From contig JACRPQ010000004.1 in assembly GCA_016223135.1 (NCBI GenBank), positions 930,001-994,000 of the forward strand: DNA of 64,000 nt. Direction: 5' to 3'. Both the position numbers and the translations under genes were made by a program. How positions within the stretch are numbered: position 1 is the first letter of the stretch; the number at the start of each line of letters is the position of its first letter. The notes under the pieces are model-generated. The model was not told the DNA's origin. It saw nothing but the letters and a program-made list of their open reading frames with translations, and searched no databases. This document shows positions 41,309-50,368 of this stretch, piece by piece. This DNA is from Chloroflexota bacterium (lineage in GTDB: Bacteria; Chloroflexota; Anaerolineae; Anaerolineales; Villigracilaceae).

Positions 41309-44197
41309 ATGGCGACAACCAAGAAAAAGAATACGAAGAAAAAAACTGTGGTGAAAAAAGCCGTCAAAACGACAAAAGCGAAGGCGGTCAAACCGTCTCC
41401 TAAAGTCAAAAAGACGACCGCCAAAACGACTGCGGCGAAGAAGACCGTTTCGAAAGCCAAAGCGGTCAAGCCTTCTGTGAAGACAGCCGCGAAGAAGCCT
41501 GCTGTCAGGAAAACCGCGCCGAAAGCCCAGGCGGTCAAATCCTCGGCGAAGGCGGCTGTCAGGAAGCCCGCCGCCCGGAAAACCGCGCCGAAGGCGAAGG
41601 CGGTCAAAGCCATCGTCCCAGTGACCGAGCAGCCCAAGGCGGTTGTGCCGGTGGAGAAAAAGCCGGCTGCCATTCAGGCGGTGGCGAAGACCCAGCCCGC
41701 CGAGAGCAAACCCAAACGTGACATCTCCTTCAACCCGCAGGAAATGGAACCGCGCTGGCAGGCAAAATGGGAAGCCGACAAGTTGTACCGCGCCGTAATT
41801 GACCCATCCCGCCCCAAACATTACGCGCTGACCATGTTGCCCTATCCCAGCGGCGACCTGCACATCGGTCACTGGTACGCCATGACCCCCTCCGACGCGC
41901 GCGCCCGCTTCAAGCGTATGCAGGGCTACAACGTCCTGTTCCCGATGGGCTTCGACGCGTTTGGTCTGCCCGCGGAAAACGCCGCCATCAAAGACGGCAT
42001 TCATCCCATGAAGCGCACCTATCAAAACATCGAACGGATGCGCAAGCAGTTGAAAAGCATGGGCGCCATGTTCGATTGGGAGCGCGAAGCCGTTTCCTGC
42101 GACCCTCGCTACTATCGCTGGACGGAGTGGTTCTTCATCCAGTTATACAAACACGGACTGGCATACCGCAAGATGTCGGCAGTGGATTTTTGTCCCAACT
42201 GCAATACCACGCTGGCGCGCGAACAAGTCATCGGTGAAAACCGCGTGTGCGAACGCTGCGGCACTCCCGTCATCAAAAAGGATTTGGAGCAGTGGTTCTT
42301 CAAAACCACCAAATACGCCGACGAACTGCTGAACTTCGACGAACTGGACTGGCCCGAGCGCGTAAAAGTGCTGCAAACAAATTGGATTGGACGCAGCGAA
42401 GGCGCGGAAGTGCAGTTTACAGTGATCAGTGATCAGTTGTCAGTCGAAGAGTCGAAAGTAACTGTATTCACCACGAGACCCGACACGCTGTGGGGCGCGA
42501 CCTTCATGGTCTTTGCGCCGGAGCATCCGCTGGTGGATAAAATCACCACGCCCGAACAGCGCGAGGCGGTGGAAGCATACAAGGCGCAAGCCGCGCGTCA
42601 ATCGGACATCGAACGCGAAGCCGCCGACAAGGAAAAGACAGGCGTCTTCACGGGCGGCTATGCCATCAACCCGGTCAACGGCGCGCGCATTCCTATTTGG
42701 ATTGCGGACTACGTGCTGATGAGTTACGGCACGGGCGCCATCATGGCGGTCCCTGCGCATGACGAGCGCGACTTCGCGTTTGCCAAAAAGTATGATCTGC
42801 CCATCGTCGAGGTAATCAGACCTGAAGGTCAGGAAGAAGCGGGCGAGTTAAAAGCCGCGTATACCGGCCCCGGCGTGATGGTCAATTCGGGTCCGTTCAA
42901 CGGGACGAAGGTCAACACCGAAAAGGGACGCAAGAATCCCGGCATCAGCGCGGTGATTGACTGGCTGGAACAGCAAGGCATCGGCAAAGAGGCGGTCAAC
43001 TACCGCTACCGCGACTGGCTAATCTCGCGTCAGCGTTATTGGGGCGCGCCCATCCCGATGATTTACTGTGAGAAAGACGGTTGGAATCCTGTCCCCGAAG
43101 ATCAACTGCCCGTGCTGCTGCCCGAAGACGTGGAATGGAAACCGACGGGCGAATCGCCGCTGAAATTGCATCCAACGTGGAAGAACACAACCTGTCCTGT
43201 GTGCGGCGGTCCCGCCGAGCGCGAGACCGACACGATGGATACTTTCATGTGTTCGTCGTGGTATCACCTGGCGTACCTCTCGCCTTACAATGACAAGGCG
43301 CCCTTCGACGAAGCCGAATACAACTACTGGATGCCCGTGGACACGTACACAGGCGGCATCGAACACGCCACCATGCACCTGCTCTACACGCGCTTCTTCC
43401 ACAAGGCACTGCGCGACATGGGCATCACTGAAGGCAACGAGCCGATGATTCAACTGCGCAATCAGGGCATGGTGCTGGCGGAGGATCACAGCAAAATGTC
43501 CAAGAGCCGCGGCAACGTCGTCGCGCCCGATTTGCTGGTGAACAAATACGGCGCCGATACCGTGCGCGCCTACCTGATGTTCTTTGCTCGTTGGGAGATG
43601 GGCGCTCCCTGGGATTCGCAGGGCATCGAAGGGACCGCGCGCTGGATGCGCCGCGTCTGGACCTTGTTCACGGATCCGACTCCGCCGCAAACGGACCCTG
43701 CCTACGATGGGCGTCACTTACGCCGACGCGTTCACCAGACGCTGAAGAGCGTCACGCACGACTTCGAGAACTTCGAGTTTAATACCATCATCTCCTCGCT
43801 GATGGAATTGCTCAACGAGATGTACAAGGCGCGCGAAGCGGGCGCGGTGGGAAGCCCCGCCTGGGAGGAAGCGACCGAAATCTACTTGAAGATGCTGGCG
43901 CCCGTCGCGCCGCACATCGCCGAGGAACTGTGGACCAATCAACTGGGCAAGCCGTACTCGATCCATCAGCAGCTGTGGCCCCAGGTGGACGAGGAAGCCG
44001 CGAAGGAAGATGTCATCGAACTGCCGGTGCAGGTCAACGGTAAAGTGCGTGACCGCATCACGGTCCCGGCGGACGCGGGCGAGGAAGAAATTAAAGCCGC
44101 CGCGCTGGCTTCGGCAGTGGTTCAGAAGTATTTGGAGGGCAAGACGCCCAAGAAAATCATCGTGGCGAATAAGCGGCTGGTCAGCGTGGTGGTGTGA
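41309..44197 (+). CDS. leuS: Leucyl-tRNA synthetase with Lys/Ala-rich N-terminal tail
   Basis: It charges tRNA-Leu (962 aa; usual bacterial length is about 820-880). Residues about 135-962 are a standard LeuRS: HIGH-type motif PYPSGDLHIGHW, KMSKS motif DHSKMSKSRGN, editing-domain segment VTVFTTRPDTLWG. Residues 1 to about 130 are an extra tail of Lys, Ala, Thr, Pro and Val with repeats such as KKPAVRKTAPKAQAVK, resembling histone H1 or bacterial HU-tail sequence. The editing domain contains TVISDQLSV encoded by heptamer repeat DNA (42419-42446). ATG 41309 is preferred over 41294 because AGAGG lies about 6 nt upstream. Confidence 0.95.
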   Translation: MATTKKKNTKKKTVVKKAVKTTKAKAVKPSPKVKKTTAKTTAAKKTVSKAKAVKPSVKTAAKKPAVRKTAPKAQAVKSSAKAAVRKPAARKTAPKAKAVKAIVPVTEQPKAVVPVEKKPAAIQAVAKTQPAESKPKRDISFNPQEMEPRWQAKWEADKLYRAVIDPSRPKHYALTMLPYPSGDLHIGHWYAMTPSDARARFKRMQGYNVLFPMGFDAFGLPAENAAIKDGIHPMKRTYQNIERMRKQLKSMGAMFDWEREAVSCDPRYYRWTEWFFIQLYKHGLAYRKMSAVDFCPNCNTTLAREQVIGENRVCERCGTPVIKKDLEQWFFKTTKYADELLNFDELDWPERVKVLQTNWIGRSEGAEVQFTVISDQLSVEESKVTVFTTRPDTLWGATFMVFAPEHPLVDKITTPEQREAVEAYKAQAARQSDIEREAADKEKTGVFTGGYAINPVNGARIPIWIADYVLMSYGTGAIMAVPAHDERDFAFAKKYDLPIVEVIRPEGQEEAGELKAAYTGPGVMVNSGPFNGTKVNTEKGRKNPGISAVIDWLEQQGIGKEAVNYRYRDWLISRQRYWGAPIPMIYCEKDGWNPVPEDQLPVLLPEDVEWKPTGESPLKLHPTWKNTTCPVCGGPAERETDTMDTFMCSSWYHLAYLSPYNDKAPFDEAEYNYWMPVDTYTGGIEHATMHLLYTRFFHKALRDMGITEGNEPMIQLRNQGMVLAEDHSKMSKSRGNVVAPDLLVNKYGADTVRAYLMFFARWEMGAPWDSQGIEGTARWMRRVWTLFTDPTPPQTDPAYDGRHLRRRVHQTLKSVTHDFENFEFNTIISSLMELLNEMYKAREAGAVGSPAWEEATEIYLKMLAPVAPHIAEELWTNQLGKPYSIHQQLWPQVDEEAAKEDVIELPVQVNGKVRDRITVPADAGEEEIKAAALASAVVQKYLEGKTPKKIIVANKRLVSVVV

Positions 44198-44215
44198 CCG
44201 TCGTTTGCAAAAACA

Positions 44216-44253
44216 AACATCCCTGCGAGCGCATGTTCGCAGGGATGTTTTAT
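44216..44253. terminator. Bidirectional terminator between leuS and the convergent gene
   Basis: AACATCCCTGCGA (44216-44228) pairs with TCGCAGGGATGTT (44237-44249); T-rich sequence follows on the plus strand and A-rich sequence precedes it, which becomes a T tract on the minus strand. Confidence 0.9.
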
Positions 44254-44304
44254 TATGCGGCGAGTTTTGTATAACTGACGTTCCCAAGCGCCGTCAATCC
44301 GGTT

Positions 44305-45114
44305 TTATCGCGGCAGTGTGACTGTCAGAAGCCAGCCGTCAGCCATTTCCTGCGGGTCAGCCATTTGCCCGCCGTGCAGTTTGACCAGCGAGGTGATGAT
44401 GAAGTCCAGCATGGCGCTGTCCATTTCGAATTTATCGGCGGATTTTTTGCCGAAACTTTGAGCGCGGATTTTTAATTCAGCGTTGGTGTCGCTCGCTGAA
44501 AGCGAAACCGTTCCCTCGGTCACGCGCAGAGAGGCGAAAGTAAGCAGATGGGAAATAATTTGCCGCATTTGCGCCCTATCCACGTTGAAGCGTGGATTGG
44601 TGAGGTTTGTTTCGAGCATCAGCGGTTTGGCTGGATTTTGGGTCTTCCAGCGGTTGGCTGCCTCGACGAGGATTTCAGCGAGGTCGGTTTCTTCGCGCGT
44701 CACTTGAGTTTGTCCGTTGTTCAGGCGCGCAATCTCCACCAGGTAACCAATCAGCGCCAGCATGCGTTGACCGGCGGTGAAGACGGTGGTGAGGTCGTTG
44801 TGCTGGGTTTCGTTGATGGGACCGTCAATGCCCTTTAGCACCACCTTGCTGAAACCAAGGATGGAATTGAGCGGGGTTTTGATGTCGTGCGATGCCCAGG
44901 AGAGGAAGTTGTCGAGGTCGAAATGCTCCGCATGCCCGCGGGTCCAAACCAGCGACTCGATGCTCTTGGGGTCGCCAGCCAATTCTGCCGCCTGCTTTTC
45001 ATTCAATTTGTGGAGTTGGTACAGGCGAATCGCCAATTCCCTTTTGGCTTCCTGCGGGGTAATCTTTGCCGCCTCGAGTAATTCGGTTGGGATTTCGAGA
45101 ATGGTCTTTTCCAT
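44305..45114 (-). CDS. UPF0175-like domain fused to a degenerate histidine kinase
   Basis: This is a 269-aa protein. Residues 1-60 match the UPF0175 pattern (EIPTELLEAAKITPQEAKRE and KLNEKQAAELAGDP), a small helical, possibly DNA-binding fold. Residues about 65-130 are a HisKA dimerisation domain with H76 in SHDIKTPLNSILGFSKV. The remaining part aligns with a HATPase domain but lacks the ATP-binding residues: the N box reads IISHLLTFASL instead of NLLxNA, and no DxGxG box is present. It likely does not bind ATP. No transmembrane part. The frame extends upstream, but MMEKTILEIP is the natural start (45117 or 45114). Confidence 0.82.
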   Translation of the reverse strand: MEKTILEIPTELLEAAKITPQEAKRELAIRLYQLHKLNEKQAAELAGDPKSIESLVWTRGHAEHFDLDNFLSWASHDIKTPLNSILGFSKVVLKGIDGPINETQHNDLTTVFTAGQRMLALIGYLVEIARLNNGQTQVTREETDLAEILVEAANRWKTQNPAKPLMLETNLTNPRFNVDRAQMRQIISHLLTFASLRVTEGTVSLSASDTNAELKIRAQSFGKKSADKFEMDSAMLDFIITSLVKLHGGQMADPQEMADGWLLTVTLPR

Positions 45115-45117
45115 CAT

Positions 45118-45372
45118 GCCTAGCCTGTTCTTCTGGATAATATGTAGAGTATAACTCCACTGCAACTGCAACAAAAAACATTTTACCGCCGAGCCGCAGA
45201 GTACGCGGAGATATATGACTGTACTGAAAAAAACTTTTCCTTCCACGAAGGACACAAAGGTCGCAAAGCATTCTAATTGCCTTGCGCCGAATTTTTTCCT
45301 TTTGAAATTTCTTTGTACGGTTCGTGTTCTTTGTAGATGGTCGTCTTTTTTCGCAAACAGCGAAGGGGGTAA
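45118..45372. other. Intergenic region with inverted degenerate repeat
   Basis: It holds A/T-rich sequence with CCACGAAGGACACAAAGG and the facing GGTTCGTGTTCTTTGTAG, inverted relatives of each other, and an ACCGCCGAGCCGCAGAG segment. No convincing ORF. The promoter of the minus-strand kinase-like gene should be near 45130-45160. Confidence 0.45.
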
Positions 45373-46392
45373 CTACGGTCCTCCCATGTCCACCGTCCAG
45401 TAACCGCCGTATGAACTGAATTTGTTATAGACATAGCCGACGCCGATTTCGGTCACACGCGAATTAAGCACGGCGTCCCAGTGCGCCTGGTCGCTGCGCC
45501 ATTGATTCATGGCATCCTGCGGCAAGCCGATGGCGAGGATTTCGAGGTAATAGGGATTGGTGTAACCGGCGTTGAGCAAGCGGTCGCCGATCCATGAACC
45601 ATCCGAGCCGCTGTGGCGGAGGAAGTCGTTGCACGCCATATCCAGGCTGTGACCCTGTGCGGCGGCGGTCAACTGCGGGTTGACGGTCAGGGCGGGGCGT
45701 CCCACCTCGGCGCGCGCCTGGTTGATGAGTTCGATCAACTGCTGGACGTATCCCTCGTTGATGGTGTAGGTACAGTTGCCGACCTGCGAGACGATGGGCG
45801 TTCCTGAAATGTTCGCGGCGCCTCCGGTCCCGACCACCACTTGCACCCAAAAAACGGACTCGGCGCCCATTGGCACTGTTTTCCCCTCCGCATTCAACAG
45901 CCTGAAGTTGCCGCGATAAATCTTGTCGGCGGAGGGGGCGGTCAGTTGCACAGAGACATCCACCGTGGCTTTGGCGGGAGTTTCCGGCACAGGAACGGAG
46001 TCGGGCGCGCCCATGCGGTCGCCGTCCACAAAAGCGACGGTGTATCCGCTCCAAGTGCAGGTGCCGGTGTTTTGCAGTTTCCAAGTCTTGGTGAAGGTTT
46101 CGCCGGCGTTGACGCGCGTATTATCGGGATAGGTGACGTCCTCGACGAGGATGGCGCTGTCGCGGCAGGAGGCGGGAGATGAGGCGGAAGCGGCTGTCCC
46201 TGTGGAGGCGGCTTCGGGCGTGAAGGTAGGGGGAATCCGCGTCGGGATGGTTAAGGCTGGTTTGGTCGGCGGCAGAGTCGAGGTCACGAAGAGAGGCGGG
46301 GCGGGCGTCCGCGTGGGGAGGGGCTCTGTGGAGACTTTCACACAGGCGGTCAAAGTCAGGAGGAGCAGCAGGAAAATCCAGTTCTTTTTCAT
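45373..46392 (-). CDS. CAP-domain lipoprotein with NBR1-type Ig-like domain
   Basis: This 339-aa protein has a lipoprotein signal (LLTLTAC, Cys17), a Pro/Thr-rich linker, an Ig-like domain of the NBR1 central type (about 80-185; NAGETFTKTWKLQNTGTCTW, RGNFRLLNAEGK) and a C-terminal CAP/SCP domain (about 210-339; LIELINQARAEVGRPALTVN, HSLDMACNDFLRHSG). CAP proteins are secreted and bind small lipids or act at cell surfaces; the function here is unknown. The next minus-strand gene upstream is a paralogue with the same layout, so the pair arose by tandem duplication. Confidence 0.9.
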   Translation of the reverse strand: MKKNWIFLLLLLTLTACVKVSTEPLPTRTPAPPLFVTSTLPPTKPALTIPTRIPPTFTPEAASTGTAASASSPASCRDSAILVEDVTYPDNTRVNAGETFTKTWKLQNTGTCTWSGYTVAFVDGDRMGAPDSVPVPETPAKATVDVSVQLTAPSADKIYRGNFRLLNAEGKTVPMGAESVFWVQVVVGTGGAANISGTPIVSQVGNCTYTINEGYVQQLIELINQARAEVGRPALTVNPQLTAAAQGHSLDMACNDFLRHSGSDGSWIGDRLLNAGYTNPYYLEILAIGLPQDAMNQWRSDQAHWDAVLNSRVTEIGVGYVYNKFSSYGGYWTVDMGGP

Positions 46393-46446
46393 GAAGCGTT
46401 TCGTATTCCAGTAAGTTCGACGAGAGCGCGTCTCTTCGCCGTAATT

Positions 46447-47541
46447 TTATGGTTTGGCAAGTACGAGGACGTAATACCCGTAGCCGTTGTAGAAGGCATA
46501 GCCGACGCCGATTTCGGTGTAGGTGGTGCTGAGCAGGTTTTGGTTGTGGCGCGGGTCGGTGGTATCAGTCTTCCACCAGTTGACCACGCCGGGACCGTCC
46601 AGCGGCGGGTTGCTGCCATAGACGTTTTCGCTGACCGATGAGGCAACATAGCCGGTATCTGCCACGCGGGTTGTGGGGGTGGAGCCGTCGGTGCCGGTGT
46701 GGGTGTAGAAGTTGTTGCAAGCCATATCGTTGGCATGACGCTGCGCAGCGCGGACGAGCAGGGTGTTTACGGTGTAGGCGGGCAGGTTGTTTTGGGCGCG
46801 GTAGGCGTTGATGGCGGCGATGGCATCGGTCAGTTTGAAGACATCGGTGGTGAAAGAGCAGGAGGCGGTGCCTGCGCCGGAACCGGCTGGCGGCGTGACG
46901 CCCGCTGCGGCGGTGGGAGAAGCGCCGGCAGTGGGGGAGGGACCGGCGGTGGCGGTCGCGGCGCTGGTGGCGGCGGCAGTGTTTTCCACTTTGATGATGA
47001 GCCACAAACGGGAGTCTTCGTCAACCGATATGATCAGTCCTTGCGGGTTTTTGATGACAAAGTTGCCGCGATAGGTGCCGGGGCTGCTGGGGGCGGTCAG
47101 TTGCACGGAAATGTCGAGGGTCTGACCGGGATAGGTGATGCCCAGTGGAACCGCATCCGGCGCGCCCATGCGGTTCTCGGAGTAGTAGGTGAGGACGTAG
47201 TCGCTTGCCCAAACGCAGGTGCCGGTGTTGCTGATGCGCCAGGTCTTGGTGAAGGTCTCGCCGGCGTTGATGACGGTGTTATCGGGAATGGTGACATCCG
47301 CGACAAAGGACGCTTTGTTGGTGCAGTTGGGGTCGTTGGTGGGGCGGGCGGCGGGCGTGTCGGTGACGGGCGTTGCGGGAGTCGCCGTGATTTCGGGGAG
47401 CGGTGTGGAAGGCGCCTGAGTTGGGGCAGGAGGCGGCGTGTTGGTGGGAGGGGGCGTGGCGGTAGCGGCGGGAGTCTCTCCGCGGCAGGCGGAAAGGATG
47501 AGGGCAATCAGCAGGATGAAAACCGGCAATTTTTTTGACAT
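46447..47541 (-). CDS. CAP-domain lipoprotein with NBR1-type Ig-like domain, paralogue
   Basis: This 364-aa protein repeats the architecture of its neighbour: lipoprotein signal (LILSAC, Cys19), Pro/Thr-rich linker, NBR1-type Ig-like domain (about 70-185; NAGETFTKTWRISNTGTCVW), a low-complexity Ala/Thr/Pro stretch, then CAP (about 230-364; AAINAYRAQNNLPAYTVN, HANDMACNNFYTHTG). The frame runs further upstream, but ATG 47541 has AAGGAGG 6 nt before it and begins a signal peptide. It is transcribed divergently from rsmI. Confidence 0.9.
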   Translation of the reverse strand: MSKKLPVFILLIALILSACRGETPAATATPPPTNTPPPAPTQAPSTPLPEITATPATPVTDTPAARPTNDPNCTNKASFVADVTIPDNTVINAGETFTKTWRISNTGTCVWASDYVLTYYSENRMGAPDAVPLGITYPGQTLDISVQLTAPSSPGTYRGNFVIKNPQGLIISVDEDSRLWLIIKVENTAAATSAATATAGPSPTAGASPTAAAGVTPPAGSGAGTASCSFTTDVFKLTDAIAAINAYRAQNNLPAYTVNTLLVRAAQRHANDMACNNFYTHTGTDGSTPTTRVADTGYVASSVSENVYGSNPPLDGPGVVNWWKTDTTDPRHNQNLLSTTYTEIGVGYAFYNGYGYYVLVLAKP

Positions 47542-47674
47542 TGGAACCTCCTTGTGTCCACAGACGATTTGCGTGTAGTCAAAATGTGTCTGCATGGACA
47601 CAACACTGATAACGAGACGATGCGGGCAAATGTTCCTCGTCATTATAGCATTCGATGAATGATACAATCGCGGC

Positions 47675-48499
47675 ATGGGTACTCTCTACCTCGTCGCCAC
47701 TCCCATCGGCAACCTCGAAGATATGTCGCCGCGCGCGGTGCGCATTCTCAAAGAAGCGGTTCTCATTGCGGCGGAGGATACGCGCCACACCGGTAAACTG
47801 CTCAAACATTTTGGCATCGAGACGCCCCTCACCAGTTACTTCGAACATAACAAACTCGCCAAGTTGGATTTCATCCTCGAAAAACTCTCCACAGGGGATG
47901 TGGCGCTCGTCTCGGATGCGGGGACGCCGGCGATCAACGACCCCGGCTACGAACTTGTCCGCGCTGCGCTCGCTTCGGGCTTCGACGTCAAGCCTGTGCC
48001 CGGTCCCTCAGCCCCTCTCGCCGCCCTGACCGTTTCCGGGCTTCCCACCGACTCGTTCCTCTATCTCGGCTACCTGCCGCACAAGACCAGCGAGCGTCAC
48101 AAGGTTCTTGAGCAAGTTGAAAACTTGTCCTACACGCTCATCTTTCTCGAATCGCCTTACCGCATTGTCGAATCGCTGGAAAACCTGCTCTCCGTGCTGG
48201 GCGACCGCCGCATCTGTGTGGCGCGTGAGATGACCAAGATGTTCGAGGAATACTGGCGCGGGACCATCAGCGGGGCGGTGGCGTATTTCAAGTCGCAGCC
48301 GGCGAGAGGGGAATTTACGCTGGTGGTGGAAGGGAAGAAGAAAAATGAAAGTGAAAAGTGGACAGAGGAAGAACTGCTTGCCGCCATCAAAGAGAAATTG
48401 ATGAGCGAAAAATCCGCAAAAGAAATTTCGGCTGAACTGGCAGAGCAAAGCGGCTGGAACAAGAAGGAAATTTACGCGATCATCAATAAAATGAGATAG
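47675..48499 (+). CDS. rsmI: 16S rRNA (cytidine1402-2'-O)-methyltransferase
   Basis: It methylates C1402 in the 16S rRNA decoding centre (274 aa). Family segments are LYLVATPIGNLEDMSPRAV, AAEDTRHTGKLL, SDAGTPAINDPGYEL, PGPSAPLAALTVSGL and FLESPYRIVESL. A TACAAT box at 47663-47668 ends 6 nt before the ATG and there is no Shine-Dalgarno, so the transcript may be leaderless, although no good -35 is seen. The C-terminal 45 residues are Lys/Glu-rich. Confidence 0.95.
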   Translation: MGTLYLVATPIGNLEDMSPRAVRILKEAVLIAAEDTRHTGKLLKHFGIETPLTSYFEHNKLAKLDFILEKLSTGDVALVSDAGTPAINDPGYELVRAALASGFDVKPVPGPSAPLAALTVSGLPTDSFLYLGYLPHKTSERHKVLEQVENLSYTLIFLESPYRIVESLENLLSVLGDRRICVAREMTKMFEEYWRGTISGAVAYFKSQPARGEFTLVVEGKKKNESEKWTEEELLAAIKEKLMSEKSAKEISAELAEQSGWNKKEIYAIINKMR

Positions 48500-48576
48500 T
48501 TCCTTCAGGGGCGATGTGTCGCACTACGCAGAACGTCCCGAAGATTCCTTGAATTCAGCCTTGATTGCGACTTCTC

Positions 48577-48714
48577 TACCGTACAATCTTTAGACCAAGA
48601 TCGTTTTCAGCGCGGATGCCGCGAATTTTGCGGATTATGCCGATGTTTTTTAAAATCCGCGTAATCCGACACATCAGCGTAATTCGCGTTTGATGTTTTG
48701 GGATTTGTACGGTA
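48577..48714. repeat. MITE-like palindromic repeat with TACCGTACAA ends
   Basis: TACCGTACAATC (48577-48588) and GATTTGTACGGTA (48702-48714) are inverted ends, with one base missing on the left, around internal AATCCGCG/CGCGGAT palindromic sequence. It is a likely diverged relative of 9371-9456 and 34220-34290. The rest of the 48500-48786 gap has no ORF. Confidence 0.65.
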
Positions 48715-48786
48715 CCAAAGTTTTGACCAAAACCTTCGGCACGGGTGCGTAACATCCGTTAATGGGACTCGTCGTTGGGAGTGTAT

Positions 48787-49866
48787 GTGAAAGAAACTTT
48801 ACGCAAGCGCGCACATGAATGTGGGATTGCGCCCGGTATTTTGCCAACGGGCAAGTGGAATGCCATTACAGATGTCCAGGGCGTGCGGGTGGGGCAGGTT
48901 ACGCTCATCGAGGGAGAGGATGTTCGCACCGGCGTCACCGTCATTCTTCCGCATGGCGGGAATATGTTTCAGGAGAAAGTGCCGGCGGGCATTGCGGTGG
49001 GAAATGGGTTTGGGAAACTGATGGGCTTCACGCAGGTGCAGGAACTGGGCGAAATCGAGACGCCCATTGTGCTGACGAATACGCTGGCTGTCCCTGCGGC
49101 GGCGGAGGCGTTGATCGAGTGGACACTGAAGCAACAAGGCAACGAGGAAGTGCGGAGCGTGAACCCGATTGTGGGGGAGACGAATGACGGCTGGCTGAAC
49201 GATATTCGCAGGCAGGCGGTGAAAAAGGCGTCAGTGTTGGCGGCGATTGAATTGGCTGAATCAGGTCCGGTCGAGGAGGGATGCGTCGGCGCGGGGACGG
49301 GAACGGTCTGCTTTGGGTGGAAGGGCGGCATCGGCACGAGTTCACGCGTCCTGCCGAAATCCCTGGGCGGGTACACGGTGGGGACGCTGGTGCAGTCCAA
49401 TTTTGGCGGCGTCCTGCAAATGGACGGGATTCCTGTGGGGAAAGAGTTGGGTCAATATTATCTGAAGGATGAGTTGGATCGCTTTGCCGACGGCTCGGTC
49501 ATGATTGTGCTTGCGATGGATGCGCCGCTTTCAGACCGAAACCTGCGGCGGCTGGCAAAGCGCGGGCTCGCCGGGCTGGCGCGGACGGGCGCATCCATGA
49601 GCAACGGTTCAGGGGATTATGTGATTGCGTTTTCGTCGGCTGAAGAGGTGCGACGGACGCCGGAGCGGCGAAGCAAGGTATGGACATACCCCGAAGTGCC
49701 GAATGAGCAGATGTCGCCTTTGTTTCAAGCCGCCATTGAAGCAACCGAGGAGGCAATTTACAATTCGTTGTGCATGGCTGAAACGATGACGGGGTTTCGC
49801 GGGAGGACCGTCCACGCCCTGCCGCTGGATGATTTGGAGCGGTTGATACGCAGATATAAACTATAA
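48787..49866 (+). CDS. P1 (S58/DmpA) family aminopeptidase
   Basis: DmpA-type enzymes are N-terminal-nucleophile-like peptidases that cut themselves before a Ser and release D- or beta-amino acids from peptides. The protein has about 359 aa. The predicted self-cleavage site is G274-S275 in SNGSGDYVIAF; other family segments are ITDVQGVRVGQVTLIEG, GAGTGTVCFGWKGGIGTSSR and NFGGVLQMDG. The frame begins at TTG 48775; GGGAG at 48777-48781 fits GTG 48787 best. No signal peptide, so probably cytoplasmic. Confidence 0.9.
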   Translation: MKETLRKRAHECGIAPGILPTGKWNAITDVQGVRVGQVTLIEGEDVRTGVTVILPHGGNMFQEKVPAGIAVGNGFGKLMGFTQVQELGEIETPIVLTNTLAVPAAAEALIEWTLKQQGNEEVRSVNPIVGETNDGWLNDIRRQAVKKASVLAAIELAESGPVEEGCVGAGTGTVCFGWKGGIGTSSRVLPKSLGGYTVGTLVQSNFGGVLQMDGIPVGKELGQYYLKDELDRFADGSVMIVLAMDAPLSDRNLRRLAKRGLAGLARTGASMSNGSGDYVIAFSSAEEVRRTPERRSKVWTYPEVPNEQMSPLFQAAIEATEEAIYNSLCMAETMTGFRGRTVHALPLDDLERLIRRYKL

Positions 49867-49916
49867 TGGGGTGACTTGATGAGGCTGTGCCTTGTCAGAT
49901 CATCCCTGGAGGAAAA

Positions 49917-50234
49917 ATGTCAAAACAAGATAAGTTCGGTTTCATCTTCAGCAATGAAGACGGTGTGATGCGGGCTGCCGCGGTTGCCAATGTCACATCC
50001 TGGTTGGTTCTTTTGGTGTTCGTAGCGACCTTTGTTACGAATTTCTGGCCCCTGTTCGATGGGACGGTTCCGTTTTCGGAGTTGTTCAACCAGCCCACAT
50101 CCCTCGTCAATGTGTTCTATATCTTGATCATGGGCGTTGTGTATTTCAGCATTTTACAGGGTGTCTCTCGTTTGCTGCATCTGGGTCTTGATATCTACTA
50201 TTCACTGTATCCCGACGAAGAGGAAGCGAAATAA
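49917..50234 (+). CDS. Small membrane protein, unknown function
   Basis: This 105-aa protein has two predicted membrane helices (about 28-52 and 70-92) and charged ends (MSKQDKFGF, DEEEAK). GGAGG at 49908-49912 precedes ATG 49917; the frame extends 10 codons further upstream. I do not recognise a family. It follows the peptidase gene by about 50 nt. Confidence 0.75.
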   Translation: MSKQDKFGFIFSNEDGVMRAAAVANVTSWLVLLVFVATFVTNFWPLFDGTVPFSELFNQPTSLVNVFYILIMGVVYFSILQGVSRLLHLGLDIYYSLYPDEEEAK

Positions 50235-50246
50235 CAAATAAGGAAC

Positions 50247-50350
50247 GTGAATTCGGGATAAGCGGTGGACGTTAGAGAACGTCCACTGCGCCTTGCGTAA
50301 AAGACGCTCTCTAGCGTCGAGCAAGCGGGCTGTTTCCCTTATCCCAAACT
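50247..50350. repeat. Nested palindromic repeat
   Basis: Outer arms TTCGGGATAAG (50252-50262) and CTTATCCCAAA (50338-50347) enclose a paired-hairpin element, GACGTT-AGAG-AACGTC (50268-50283) and GACGCT-CTCT-AGCGTC (50303-50318). The outer arms recur at 52158-52244 around a different core. Confidence 0.8.
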
Positions 50351-50368
50351 GACGTTAAGGAGTGAGCC

